Shown piece after piece: positions 7,619 to 15,789 of a DNA stretch of 64,000 nt. Source of the stretch: an uncultured Mycolicibacterium sp. (GTDB taxonomy: Bacteria; Actinomycetota; Actinomycetes; Mycobacteriales; Mycobacteriaceae). The stretch covers positions 1 through 64,000 of the forward strand of contig NZ_CALDGS010000138.1 of assembly GCF_937941905.1 (NCBI RefSeq), in the 5' to 3' direction. The notes beneath the pieces are model-generated. The model worked only from the letters and a program-made list of their open reading frames with translations. It was not told the DNA's origin and searched no databases. How positions within the stretch are numbered: the first letter of the stretch is position 1; every line of letters begins with the position of its first letter. The position numbers and the translations under genes were made by a program.

Positions 7619-8569
7619 TCACCGCGGCACCGCAACGCCGGACGTCCACCGCACGCCGTTCCCGACGGTCATCTCCCGCACGGTGAACCCGTGGGCGGCG
7701 CCGTACTCGACCGCCTCGGCGGGCAGTTCCGCCTCGGTGGTCAGGGCCAGGACCGACGGTCCGGCCCCGGACAGCACCGCTGCAATGCCGTAACGCCGCA
7801 GCAGGCCCAGATATTCCGCCGAGGCCGGCATCGCCGCGGCGCGCTGGCGCTGGTGCAGGGCGTCCTCGGTGGCGGCCATCAGCAGCTCCGGCCGCTCGGT
7901 CAGCGCCACCACCAGTAGGGCGGCCCGGCTCACGTTGAAACTGGCGTCGGTGTGACGCACCTGCTCGGGCAGCAGCACCCGGGTCTCGGCGGTGGAGGAC
8001 CGCTGCTCGGGGATCGCCGAGAACAGCCGGATCGCCGGATGCAGCCGTACCGGCACCGCCCGGTAGTGCGGCCGCTCCCCCGCCGCGTCGGTCCAGGACA
8101 CCACCGCCCCGCCCAGCACCGCGGCCGCGGCGTTGTCCGGGTGCCCCTCGAACTCGCTGGACAGCTGCACCAGCTCGGCGGTGCCCAGCGGGGGCAACCC
8201 GGCCTGGGCGACCAAGCCGTTGGCCGCGGCCAACCCGCCGACCACCGCGGCGGCCGACGATCCCAGGCCACGCGAGTGCGGAATGTCGTTGCGGCAGCGC
8301 ACATTCATTCCCGCCACCCGCACCCCGGCGGCGGTCAGCCCGGCCTTGATGGCCCGCACCACCAGATGCGACTCGTCGAGCGGGACCTGCCCGGCACCCT
8401 CACCCTCGACCTGCACGGTCAAACCGGATTCCGTTGTCTCGACGATGATTTCGTCGTAGAGACTGAGCGCCAGCCCCAGGCTGTCGAAACCCGGCCCGAG
8501 GTTGGCCGCCGAGGCGGCGACGACCGCGGTGGCGGCCAGCCCGGCCGGCAGGGTGTGGGTGTCGGTCAC
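7619..8569 (-). CDS. thrB: Homoserine kinase
   Basis: GHMP-family kinase phosphorylating homoserine to O-phosphohomoserine, the ThrC substrate. The product has 316 residues. The ATP-binding loop is HSRGLGSSAAAVVGGL (about 94-109), and the C-terminal GHMP motif is VLSGAGPSVLAL. The GTG at 8569 follows a GAGGACGAG purine run; the frame open further upstream overlaps thrC and is not homologous. Last gene of argS-lysA-hom-thrC-thrB, 23 nt after thrC. Confidence 0.95.
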   Translation of the reverse strand: MTDTHTLPAGLAATAVVAASAANLGPGFDSLGLALSLYDEIIVETTESGLTVQVEGEGAGQVPLDESHLVVRAIKAGLTAAGVRVAGMNVRCRNDIPHSRGLGSSAAAVVGGLAAANGLVAQAGLPPLGTAELVQLSSEFEGHPDNAAAAVLGGAVVSWTDAAGERPHYRAVPVRLHPAIRLFSAIPEQRSSTAETRVLLPEQVRHTDASFNVSRAALLVVALTERPELLMAATEDALHQRQRAAAMPASAEYLGLLRRYGIAAVLSGAGPSVLALTTEAELPAEAVEYGAAHGFTVREMTVGNGVRWTSGVAVPR

Positions 8570-8592
8570 AGCTCGTCCTCTTCCGGTCCGGC

Positions 8593-9684
8593 TCAGTCCA
8601 GTCCGAGCTGTTCGACGACGGCCGCCGGATCGACGGGCACCGGGGTGACGGTCGGCATGTCGCGCAGCGCGGTGTCGGGGTCCTTCAGGCCGTTGCCGGT
8701 GACGGTGCACACCACCGTCGAACCGCGCTCGACCCAACCGGCGTCGACGGCCTTGAGCAACCCGGCGACGCTGGCCGCCGAGGCCGGCTCGACGAACACG
8801 CCCTCGTCGGCGGCGATCAGGTGGTAGGCGGCCAGGATCTCCTCGTCGGTGGCGGCCAGGAACTGCCCGCCGGACTCCTCCTTGGCCTCCACCGCGGTGG
8901 TCCACGACGCCGGGGCGCCGATCCGGATGGCGGTGGCGACGGTCTCCGGGTTCTTCACCGGCGCGCCGTGCACCAGCGGTGCCGCACCGGCCGCCTGGGT
9001 GCCCAGCATCCGCGGCAGCCGGTCGGACAGGCCGTCGCGGTGGTACTCCTTGTAGCCCTTCCAGTACGCGGTGATGTTGCCGGCGTTGCCGACCGGCAGC
9101 GCGTGCACGTCGGGGGCGGTGCCGAGGGCGTCGACGATCTCGAACGCGGCGGTCTTCTGCCCCTCGATCCGGTACGGGTTGACCGAGTTGACCAGCGAGA
9201 TGGTCGGATAGTCGGCGGTCAGCTTGCGGGCCAGCTCCAGGCAGTCGTCGAAGTTGCCGTCGATCTGGATGATCTTGGCACCGTGCATGACCGCCTGGGC
9301 CAGCTTGCCCATCGCGATCTTGCCCTGCGGCACCAGCACCGCGCAGGTGATGCCGGCCCGGGCGGCATAGGCCGCCGCCGAGGCGGAGGTGTTACCGGTG
9401 GACGCGCACAGGATCGCCCGCTGGCCCCGTGAGACCGCCTCGGTGACGGCCACCGTCATGCCGCGGTCCTTGAACGACCCGGTCGGGTTGAGGCCCTCGA
9501 TCTTCAGGTGCACGGTACAGCCGGTGCGCTGCGACAGCCGCGGCGCCGGCAGCAGCGGGGTGCCGCCCTCGCGCAGGGTGACCACCGTCCAGTCGTCGCC
9601 GATCGGCAGGCGGTCGCGGTAGGCCTCGATCAGGCCGGGCCAGGGGGTGTGCACGGCCGCCTTCGACGTGGCGTCGCCGGTCAT
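8593..9684 (-). CDS. thrC: Threonine synthase
   Basis: PLP enzyme converting O-phosphohomoserine to threonine and phosphate. It has 363 residues, the short class. The PLP-lysine motif is NPTGSFKDRGM (about 67-77), the phosphate-binding glycine-rich loop is PVGNAGNITAYWKG, and ASTGNTSASAAAYAARAG follows the lysine. ATG 9684 overlaps the hom stop (ATGA), so translation is probably coupled. Confidence 0.96.
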   Translation of the reverse strand: MTGDATSKAAVHTPWPGLIEAYRDRLPIGDDWTVVTLREGGTPLLPAPRLSQRTGCTVHLKIEGLNPTGSFKDRGMTVAVTEAVSRGQRAILCASTGNTSASAAAYAARAGITCAVLVPQGKIAMGKLAQAVMHGAKIIQIDGNFDDCLELARKLTADYPTISLVNSVNPYRIEGQKTAAFEIVDALGTAPDVHALPVGNAGNITAYWKGYKEYHRDGLSDRLPRMLGTQAAGAAPLVHGAPVKNPETVATAIRIGAPASWTTAVEAKEESGGQFLAATDEEILAAYHLIAADEGVFVEPASAASVAGLLKAVDAGWVERGSTVVCTVTGNGLKDPDTALRDMPTVTPVPVDPAAVVEQLGLD

Positions 9685-11006
9685 TCAGTGGTTCCTTCCA
9701 TCCGCAGCACGCTGTTGACGCTCTGCACGACGTCGAGGTCGGCCAGCGCCTTGACCGTCTCCGACAACGCCGCATCGGTGGCCCGGTGGGTCACCACCAC
9801 CAGCCGGGCGCCACCGGTCTCGCCGCCCTGCTCGACGATGCCCTCCTGGCGGACCTCGGCGATGCTCACCTCGTGCTTGGCGAACTCGGCGGCCACCGAG
9901 GCCAGCACGCCCGGGCGGTCGGCGACGTTCATGTTCACGTAGTAGCGGGTCTCGATCAACCCGATGGGCGACACCGGGAGCTTGGCGTACTTCGACTCGC
10001 GCGGGCCGCGGCCGCCCTGCACCCGGTTGCGCGCGGCCATCACCAGATCGCCCATCACCGCCGAGGCGGTGGGCGCGCCGCCGGCGCCCTGGCCGTAGAA
10101 CATCAGCCGGCCGGCCGCGGCGGCCTCGACGACGACGGCGTTGAAGGCGCCGCTGACCGCGGCCAGCGGGTGGTTCAGCGGCACCAGCGCCGGGTAGACC
10201 CGGGCCGAGACCCGCTCCTGGCCCTGCGCGTCGGTGAACCGTTCGCAGATGGCCAGCAGCTTGATGGTGCACCCCAGCGCGCGGGCCGAGGCGAAGTCGG
10301 CGGCGGTGACCTTGGTGATGCCCTCGCAGTAGACGTCGTCGGAGGTGACCCTGGTGTGGAACGCGATGGAGGCCAGGATGGCCGCCTTGGCGGCGGCGTC
10401 GTGGCCCTCCACGTCGGCGGTCGGGTCGGCCTCGGCGTAGCCCAGCGCACCGGCCTCGGCCAGCGCCTCGGCGTAGTCGGCGCCGGTGCTGTCCATCGCC
10501 GAGAGGATGTAGTTGGTGGTGCCGTTGACGATGCCGGCCACCCGCAGCACGGTGTCGCCGGCCAGCGACTGGGTCAGCGGCCGGATCACCGGGATGGCAC
10601 CGGCGACGGCGGCCTCGAAGTACAGGTCGACGTGGGCGGCCTCGGCGGCCTGGGCCAGCTCGCCGGTGGACTGGGCCAGCAGCGCCTTGTTGGCGGTGAC
10701 CACCGACTTGCCCTGCTCGAGGGCGGCCAGGATGGCCTTGCGGGCCGGCTCGACCGGGCCCATCAGCTCCACCACGATGTCGACGTCGTCGCGGGAGACG
10801 AGCTCCTCGATGTTGTCGGTGAGCAGCTCGACCGGCACGCCGCGGTCGGCGGAGACCCGGCGCACCCCGATGCCGCGCAGCTCCAGTGGCGCACCGATAC
10901 GGGCGGCCAGGTCCGTCGCGCTCTCGTTGATGATGCGCACGACCTCGCTGCCGACGTTGCCGTACCCGAGTACGGCGACGCCGATGGCTTTCTGCTGCGC
11001 GTTCAT
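9681..11006 (-). CDS. hom: Homoserine dehydrogenase
   Basis: NAD(P)-dependent reduction of aspartate semialdehyde to homoserine at the threonine/methionine branch point. The product has 441 residues: a Rossmann nucleotide site VAVLGYGNVGSEVVRI (about 11-26), the catalytic domain with NGTTNYILSAMDS (about 160-172), and a C-terminal ACT domain (ETRYYVNMNVADRPGVLASV, about 350-369), which in this family gives threonine feedback inhibition. It starts 2 nt after the lysA stop and overlaps thrC by 4 nt. In M. tuberculosis it is called thrA. Confidence 0.96.
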   Translation of the reverse strand: MNAQQKAIGVAVLGYGNVGSEVVRIINESATDLAARIGAPLELRGIGVRRVSADRGVPVELLTDNIEELVSRDDVDIVVELMGPVEPARKAILAALEQGKSVVTANKALLAQSTGELAQAAEAAHVDLYFEAAVAGAIPVIRPLTQSLAGDTVLRVAGIVNGTTNYILSAMDSTGADYAEALAEAGALGYAEADPTADVEGHDAAAKAAILASIAFHTRVTSDDVYCEGITKVTAADFASARALGCTIKLLAICERFTDAQGQERVSARVYPALVPLNHPLAAVSGAFNAVVVEAAAAGRLMFYGQGAGGAPTASAVMGDLVMAARNRVQGGRGPRESKYAKLPVSPIGLIETRYYVNMNVADRPGVLASVAAEFAKHEVSIAEVRQEGIVEQGGETGGARLVVVTHRATDAALSETVKALADLDVVQSVNSVLRMEGTTE

Positions 11007-11008
11007 CG

Positions 11009-12427
11009 TCAGTTCACCTCCAGGCTCAACAGGTCTTCGACCGTCTCCCGACGCAGGATCAGGCGCGCCTGCCCGTCGCGCACGGCCACCACCGCGGGCC
11101 GGCAGATCATGTTGTAGCGGCTCGACATCGAGTAGCAGTAGGCGCCGGTGGCGGCCACCCCGAGCAGGTCGCCCGGGGCGAGGTCCGCCGGCAGCCAGGC
11201 GTCCCGGATGACGATGTCGCCGCTCTCACAGTGCTTGCCGACCACCCGGGACAGTACCGGGGCGGCGTCGGTCACGCGGGAAACCAGCCGAACGTCGTAC
11301 TCGGCGCCGTAGAGCGAGGTGCGGATGTTGTCGCTCATCCCGCCGTCGACGCTGACGTAGCGGCGCTGCGCGGTCGGGCTGATCGCGACGTCCTTGATGG
11401 TACCGACCCGGTACAGCGTGATGGTGCCGGGCCCGGCGATGGCGCGGCCGGGCTCCACGACCAGCCGCGGGGTGGGCAGCCCGACCGCAGCCGACTCGTC
11501 GCGCACGATCTCGGCGAGCTTGGCGGCCAGTTCGGCCACCGGCGGCGGGTTGTCCTCGGGTAGGTACGAGATCCCAAGCCCGCCACCGAGATCCACGATG
11601 GAGATCTGTGCGGTCCGGGCCACACCGAACTCGTTGACCACCTCGCGCAGAAAGCCGATCACCCGGTGGGCGGCCAGTTCGAACCCGGCGACGTCGAAGA
11701 TCTGCGAGCCGATGTGGCTGTGCAGGCCGACCAGGCGCAGGTTGTCGGTCTCGAACACCCGGCGCACCGCGGCCATCGCCGCGCCGCTGGCCAGCGACAG
11801 GCCGAACTTCTGGTCCTCGTGCGCGGTGGAGATGAACTCGTGGGTGTGCGCCTCCACCCCGGTGGTGACCCGCACCAGCACGTCCTGCACGGCCCCGGCC
11901 TGCCGGGCGACCTCGTCGAGCCGCTCGATCTCGATCATCGAGTCGACGACGATGTGCCCCACCCCGGCGCGGACCGCCGCGGTGAGTTCCTCGACGGATT
12001 TGTTGTTGCCGTGCAGGGTGATCCGCTGCGCCGGGAAGCCGGCGTGCAACGCGACGGCGAGTTCGCCGCCGCTGGCGACGTCCAGCGACAGCCCCTCCTG
12101 GTCGATCCAGCGGGCGACCTCGCCGCACAGGAAGGCCTTCGCGGCGTAGTGCACGTTCGCCCCGCCGCCGAACGCGGCCGCCATCTCCCGGCAGCGGGAC
12201 CGGAAGTCGTCCTCGTCGATGACGAACACCGGCGTGCCGAACCGCTCGGCGATCTCGGTCAGCGCCACACCGGCGATCGAGACCACCCCGTCGTCACCGC
12301 GAACAGCGTTGCGCGGCCAGACATTCGGCGCGATCAACAGCATCTGTTCGGCGGAGGCCGGCCGGGCCGGCGCACCGGCGTGCGGGATCTCCTCGGCGTG
12401 CCGCGGTCCGGCCGGGTGCGCGATCAC
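11009..12427 (-). CDS. lysA: Diaminopimelate decarboxylase
   Basis: PLP-dependent last step of lysine synthesis. Fold type III enzyme: the PLP lysine is in VHYAAKAFLCGEVARW, HSHIGSQIF and the glycine loop VDLGGGLGISY bind cofactor, and the C-terminal active-site cysteine is in GKHCESGDIVIRD. I choose GTG 12427, which overlaps the argS TGA (GTGA), giving 472 residues with a proline-rich lead of about 38 residues before APNVWPRN. The lead begins AHPAGPRHAEEIP, resembling what I recall of M. smegmatis LysA, whereas M. tuberculosis LysA begins shortly before APNVWPRN. Confidence 0.93.
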   Translation of the reverse strand: MIAHPAGPRHAEEIPHAGAPARPASAEQMLLIAPNVWPRNAVRGDDGVVSIAGVALTEIAERFGTPVFVIDEDDFRSRCREMAAAFGGGANVHYAAKAFLCGEVARWIDQEGLSLDVASGGELAVALHAGFPAQRITLHGNNKSVEELTAAVRAGVGHIVVDSMIEIERLDEVARQAGAVQDVLVRVTTGVEAHTHEFISTAHEDQKFGLSLASGAAMAAVRRVFETDNLRLVGLHSHIGSQIFDVAGFELAAHRVIGFLREVVNEFGVARTAQISIVDLGGGLGISYLPEDNPPPVAELAAKLAEIVRDESAAVGLPTPRLVVEPGRAIAGPGTITLYRVGTIKDVAISPTAQRRYVSVDGGMSDNIRTSLYGAEYDVRLVSRVTDAAPVLSRVVGKHCESGDIVIRDAWLPADLAPGDLLGVAATGAYCYSMSSRYNMICRPAVVAVRDGQARLILRRETVEDLLSLEVN

Positions 12428-14076
12428 ATCCGCTCCGGGGCGGTGACGCCGAGGACGCCGAGACCGTTGGCGATGACCTGGCGGGTGGCCTCGCACAGGG
12501 CGAGCCGCGCGCGGTGCAGGTCGGTTGCCTGCTCGTCGCCCTGCGGCAGCACCCGGCAGGAGTCGTAGAACCGGTGGTAGTCGCCGGCCAGATCCTCCAG
12601 GTAACGCGAGACACGGTGCGGCTCACGCAGTTTCGCAGCCGTGGCGAGCACCCGCGGGAACTCGCCGAGGTTGCGGATCAGCGTGCCCTCCTTGTCGTGG
12701 GTGAGCAGGCCGAGATGTTCGGTGCTGGGCTGCACCCCCAGGTCGGCGGCGTTGCGCCGCAGCGCCGAGAGCCGCGCGTGCGCGTACTGCACGTAGTAGA
12801 CCGGGTTCTCGTTGGTCGCCGACGACCACAGCTGCAGGTCGATGTCGATCGGGGTGTCCACCGAGCTGCGGATCAGCGCGTACCGGGCGGCGTCGACCCC
12901 GATGGCCTCGACGAGGTCGTCGAGGGTGATGACGGTGCCGGCCCGCTTGCTCATCCGCACCGGCTGGCCGTCGCGGACCAGGTTGACCATCTGGCCGATG
13001 AGCACCTCGACGGTGGCCGGGTCCTCGCCGAGCGCGGCGGCCACCGCCTTGAGCCGGGCGATGTAGCCGTGGTGGTCGGCGCCGAGCATGTAGATGCACA
13101 GGTCGAAGCCGCGCTGCCGCTTGTCGAGGTAGTAGGCGATGTCACCGGCGATGTAGGCCGGCATGCCGTCGCTCTTGATGACGACCCGGTCCTTGTCGTC
13201 GCCGTAGTCGGTGGTGCGCAGCCAGACCGCGCCGTCCTTCTCGTAGATGGCCCCGGCCTGGCGCAGCCGCTCGATGGCCTCGGCGACCCGGCCGGAGGTG
13301 TGCATCGAGTCCTCGTGGGTGAAGACGTCGAAGTGGGTGCCGAAGTCCCGCAGCGACTGCTTGATGTGGTCGAACATCAGGTCCACGCCGATGGCGCGGA
13401 AGGTCTCGTGCTGCTCGGCCTCGGGCAGGTCGAGCGCGCCGGGCTGCTTGGCCAGCACGGCGGCGGCGATCTCCTTGATGTACTCGCCGGCGTAGCCGTC
13501 CTCGGGGGTGGGCTCGCCCTTGGCGGCGGCGATCAGCGACCGCACGAACCGGTCGATCTGCGCGCCGTGGTCGTTGAAGTAGTACTCGCGGGTGACGTCG
13601 GCGCCCTGGGAGCTGAGCACCCGGCCCAGCGCGTCGCCCACCGCGGCCCACCGGGTACCGCCGATGTGGATCGGCCCGGTGGGGTTGGCCGAGACGAACT
13701 CGAGGTTGATCCGCAGGCCGGCGAGCGTGTCGGCGTGGCCGTAGCGCTCCCCCGCGGCCAGGATGTCGGCCACCAGCGCGTTCTGCGCCGCCGCGTCGAT
13801 GCGCAGGTTGACGAAGCCGGGCCCGGCCACCTCGGCCGCGGCGATGCCGTCGGCGGCGGCCAGCGCCTCGGCCAGCCAGCCGGCCAGGTCGCGCGGATTG
13901 GTGCCGACCTTCTTCCCGAGCTGCAGCGCGAGGTTGGTGGCGTAGTCGCCGTGCTCCGGGTTGCGCGGACGCTCGACGGTCACCGTTTCGGGCAGGACTG
14001 AGGTATCCAGGCCACGCTCGGTCAACACCGCGGCGGCGGTGGTCCTGAGCAGCTCGGCCAAGTCGGCGGGGGTCAC
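12424..14076 (-). CDS. argS: Arginyl-tRNA synthetase
   Basis: Class Ia synthetase charging tRNA-Arg. The product has 550 residues: an N-terminal Add-1 domain with NPEHGDYATNLAL, the HIGH-type motif SANPTGPIHIGGTRW (about 128-142), the KMSKS-type VRMSKRAGTVITLDDL (about 372-387), and a C-terminal DALR anticodon-binding domain with YAHARLSAL. The GTG at 14076 is the natural start. It heads a five-gene amino-acid operon and stands divergent to a tRNA-Arg gene, a suggestive pairing of enzyme and substrate. Confidence 0.96.
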   Translation of the reverse strand: MTPADLAELLRTTAAAVLTERGLDTSVLPETVTVERPRNPEHGDYATNLALQLGKKVGTNPRDLAGWLAEALAAADGIAAAEVAGPGFVNLRIDAAAQNALVADILAAGERYGHADTLAGLRINLEFVSANPTGPIHIGGTRWAAVGDALGRVLSSQGADVTREYYFNDHGAQIDRFVRSLIAAAKGEPTPEDGYAGEYIKEIAAAVLAKQPGALDLPEAEQHETFRAIGVDLMFDHIKQSLRDFGTHFDVFTHEDSMHTSGRVAEAIERLRQAGAIYEKDGAVWLRTTDYGDDKDRVVIKSDGMPAYIAGDIAYYLDKRQRGFDLCIYMLGADHHGYIARLKAVAAALGEDPATVEVLIGQMVNLVRDGQPVRMSKRAGTVITLDDLVEAIGVDAARYALIRSSVDTPIDIDLQLWSSATNENPVYYVQYAHARLSALRRNAADLGVQPSTEHLGLLTHDKEGTLIRNLGEFPRVLATAAKLREPHRVSRYLEDLAGDYHRFYDSCRVLPQGDEQATDLHRARLALCEATRQVIANGLGVLGVTAPERM

Positions 14077-14140
14077 GGGGTTCCATCCTATGGTCTGGGG
14101 TGGTCAGCGCCCGAATCCGTGCCCGTCCGACCCCGCGATG

Positions 14141-14169
14141 TGTGTACCGCGGCAGGGATGCGCTACGCT
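14141..14169 (+). promoter_or_regulatory. tRNA-Arg promoter (tentative)
   Basis: TGTGTA (14141-14146), a 17-nt spacer and TACGCT (14164-14169) place a start near 14176 and a 5' leader of about 23 nt before the mature tRNA. Confidence 0.5.
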
Positions 14170-14198
14170 GTGCATCGCCCAACAGGCGCAGCCGATGC

Positions 14199-14274
14199 GC
14201 CCCCGTAGCTCAGGGGATAGAGCGTCTGCCTCCGGAGCAGAAGGCCGCAGGTTCGAATCCTGCCGGGGGCACCA
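14199..14274 (+). tRNA. tRNA-Arg, anticodon CCG
   Basis: Complete cloverleaf: acceptor GCCCCCG/CGGGGGC, D stem GCTC/GAGC, anticodon stem TCTGC/GCAGA around loop CTCCGGA with anticodon CCG at 14232-14234, T stem GCAGG/CCTGC with loop TTCGAAT, discriminator A at 14271 and an encoded CCA at 14272-14274. It reads CGG arginine codons. A terminator hairpin follows 20 nt later. Confidence 0.97.
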
Positions 14275-14293
14275 CCAGGTGCCGACAACGACG

Positions 14294-14321
14294 AAGCCGC
14301 AGACCGGCCGGTCTGCGGCTT
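14294..14321 (+). terminator. Terminator after tRNA-Arg
   Basis: AAGCCGCAGACC (14294-14305) pairs perfectly with GGTCTGCGGCTT (14310-14321) around GGCC, a 12-bp stem closely behind the tRNA, followed by TCGCGTTCT. Confidence 0.85.
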
Positions 14322-14415
14322 TCGCGTTCTGGGGCCGGCGACTCAACCGGCGTCGGAGGCACGCAGGCGATCGAACCCCGGTTCACCGCGCACAGCGAGG
14401 ACCCCGTCGCGGTCA

Positions 14416-14447
14416 CCGACGGGCCGGCGCGCGCGCCGACCCGTCGG
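14416..14447. terminator. GC-rich hairpin downstream of the small ORF
   Basis: CCGACGGG (14416-14423) and CCCGTCGG (14440-14447) enclose an almost self-complementary GCGCGC centre, giving a long stem about 60 nt past the stop of the 14506-14658 ORF. The remainder of 14322-14505 shows no gene I can support. Confidence 0.5.
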
Positions 14448-14505
14448 GCGGCGGGAACGGAAGCGGAACGAGCAGCAGCCGCCGCGGCGCGGCGGGCGAG
14501 ATGAA

Positions 14506-14658
14506 CTACTGACAGACGAGGTCGCGGGGGATCGGCGCGGTGGCCGGGTACTCGGCCGGGGCGGCCGGGTTGATGGCGGTCACGATCGGAGTGAGGGCAA
14601 GGCGCGGACGATGCGGCATCTCGTGCGCGAGCACCGCCTGCGCGTACTGCATGTTCAT
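14506..14658 (-). CDS. Orphan 50-residue peptide gene (unknown)
   Basis: ATG 14658 opens a 50-codon frame beginning MNMQYAQAVLAHEMPHRPRL and ending AEYPATAPIPRDLVCQ, with an AGGAG ribosome-binding site (CAACAGGAGCAGTCGAG) correctly spaced. An upstream TTGCCG-N17-TTATGG pair could be its promoter. An 8-bp inverted repeat (GCAACAGG at 14717-14724 and CCTGTTGC at 14669-14676) spans the -35 and the ribosome-binding site. The peptide has one terminal-region cysteine, many prolines and no signal peptide or membrane helix. I do not recognise a family; candidates are a regulatory leader, a small structural protein or a peptide precursor. Confidence 0.45.
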   Translation of the reverse strand: MNMQYAQAVLAHEMPHRPRLALTPIVTAINPAAPAEYPATAPIPRDLVCQ

Positions 14659-14762
14659 CTCGACTGCTCCTGTTGCGACTCGTGTCGGCACCCATAACAC
14701 CCGCTTCCGGCCGACGGCAACAGGGTTTGTTGAAGCCGTGATTCGAACTCCGCCCCGGCCCC

Positions 14763-15656
14763 TCAGCCGAAGTCGGCGGCGACCTCGGCGGCGGCGCGGA
14801 GCTGGCCGAGGTCGGTGCTGGTCGGGATGAGGTGCAGTTCGTCGGTCCCGATCGCGGCGAACCCGCGCAGCACGGCGGCCAGCTCGTCCTGGCCGCCGGC
14901 GAACCCGGTGCCGGGTGCCATCGCGTCGACGACCTCGGCCGGGATCCAGTTCATGTACCGGCGCAGATGGCGGTGCACCTGGTCCCGGGCGGCGGCCGGG
15001 TCACCGAGCGCGAACCAGAACGAGGTGGCCAGGTGCGGCGCGGGCCGGCCCGCCTCGGCCCACGCCGTGCGGGCGATGTCGAACAGCTCGTTCTGCCTGG
15101 CGAGGTCCAGGTCCAGCGTGGTGCCCGCCAGGCCGTCGGCCCAGGCCGCGGCGTCGCGGACGGTCTTCGGCCCGATGGTGCCGACCAGCAGCGGCGGCCC
15201 GCCGTCCTGCACCGGCGCCGGGCCGACCGGCAGCACCGACTCGGTGAGCTTCTCCCCCGCCCACACCCGGCGCATGACGGCGGCCCGCTCGGCCAGCTGG
15301 CGACGGGTCTGGGTGGCCGGGTCGGCCCCGACGGCGCGGTAGTCCTCGTGCCGGCCGCCCACCCCGAGCCCCACCGTAAGCCGGCCGTCGCACAGCACGT
15401 CGCCGCTGGCCAGCGCCTTGGCCAGCATCACCGGGTCGTGCAGCTGCGGCACGATCACCGTGGTGACCAGCCGCACCCGCTCGGTCCAGGCGGCCACCGC
15501 CCCGAGCAGGGTGAGGCTGTGCGGGTTGTCGAAGGCGATGCGCTCGCCCCAGCACAGCGAGGAGAACGGACCCTCGTCGACCGCCCGCGCCCAGGTCCGC
15601 AGCGTGGCGGCGTCCAGGTCGGGTTCCATCACCGGCAGCGTCATCCCGATGCGCAC
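14763..15656 (-). CDS. LLM-class flavin/F420-dependent oxidoreductase
   Basis: Luciferase-like TIM-barrel oxidoreductase of 297 residues. Recognisable segments are IGMTLPVMEP at the N-terminus, WGERIAFDNPHSLTLLGAVAAWT, LVTTVIVPQLHDPVMLAKALAS and the cofactor-phosphate strand GRLTVGLGVGGRHEDYRAVG (about 98-117). In mycobacteria such proteins usually use F420 rather than FMN; cofactor and substrate are not determinable here. GTG 15656 is chosen (ATG 15644 is an alternative). The 29-bp inverted-pair repeat lies 26 nt upstream, between this gene and the next. Confidence 0.85.
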   Translation of the reverse strand: MRIGMTLPVMEPDLDAATLRTWARAVDEGPFSSLCWGERIAFDNPHSLTLLGAVAAWTERVRLVTTVIVPQLHDPVMLAKALASGDVLCDGRLTVGLGVGGRHEDYRAVGADPATQTRRQLAERAAVMRRVWAGEKLTESVLPVGPAPVQDGGPPLLVGTIGPKTVRDAAAWADGLAGTTLDLDLARQNELFDIARTAWAEAGRPAPHLATSFWFALGDPAAARDQVHRHLRRYMNWIPAEVVDAMAPGTGFAGGQDELAAVLRGFAAIGTDELHLIPTSTDLGQLRAAAEVAADFG

Positions 15657-15681
15657 GCCGGGATTCTGACACCCCCCACCC

Positions 15682-15766
15682 CGCGAGGGACCGTGTCTGC
15701 CCGGCGACACGCGCATTCCAGGGTCGGTCGCGTCGGTGTGTCGCCGGGCAGACACGGTCCCTCGCG
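15682..15766. repeat. Inverted pair of the dispersed palindromic repeat
   Basis: A perfect 29-bp inverted repeat (arms 15682-15710 and 15738-15766, 27-nt spacer). Each arm starts CGCGAGGGACCGTGTC and ends GGCGACAC; the arm itself has GTGTC...GACAC ends. It sits between two co-directional genes, 24 nt after the stop of one and 26 nt before the start of the next. Confidence 0.9.
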
Positions 15767-15789
15767 CCGGCGGGCGGGGCGGCCGGCGG

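Noticed and set aside
7351..7635. A 94-codon minus-strand ORF upstream of rho
   Set aside because: It begins before the rho promoter, inside the end of thrB, and spans the whole promoter; no ribosome-binding site.
8593..12427. Threonine/lysine riboswitch or attenuator within argS-lysA-hom-thrC-thrB
   Set aside because: Genes overlap or are separated by only a few bases, leaving no room for a leader; the argS 5' gap shows no obvious attenuator.
14199..14762. tRNA-Arg as an integration site for a mobile element
   Set aside because: No integrase, no repeated tRNA 3' end and no phage or plasmid genes follow; the region returns to ordinary metabolic genes.
14540..14830. Plus-strand 96-codon ORF over the small peptide gene
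   Set aside because: No ribosome-binding site, Arg-rich tail running antisense into the LLM gene; the minus-strand ORF has a better initiation region.
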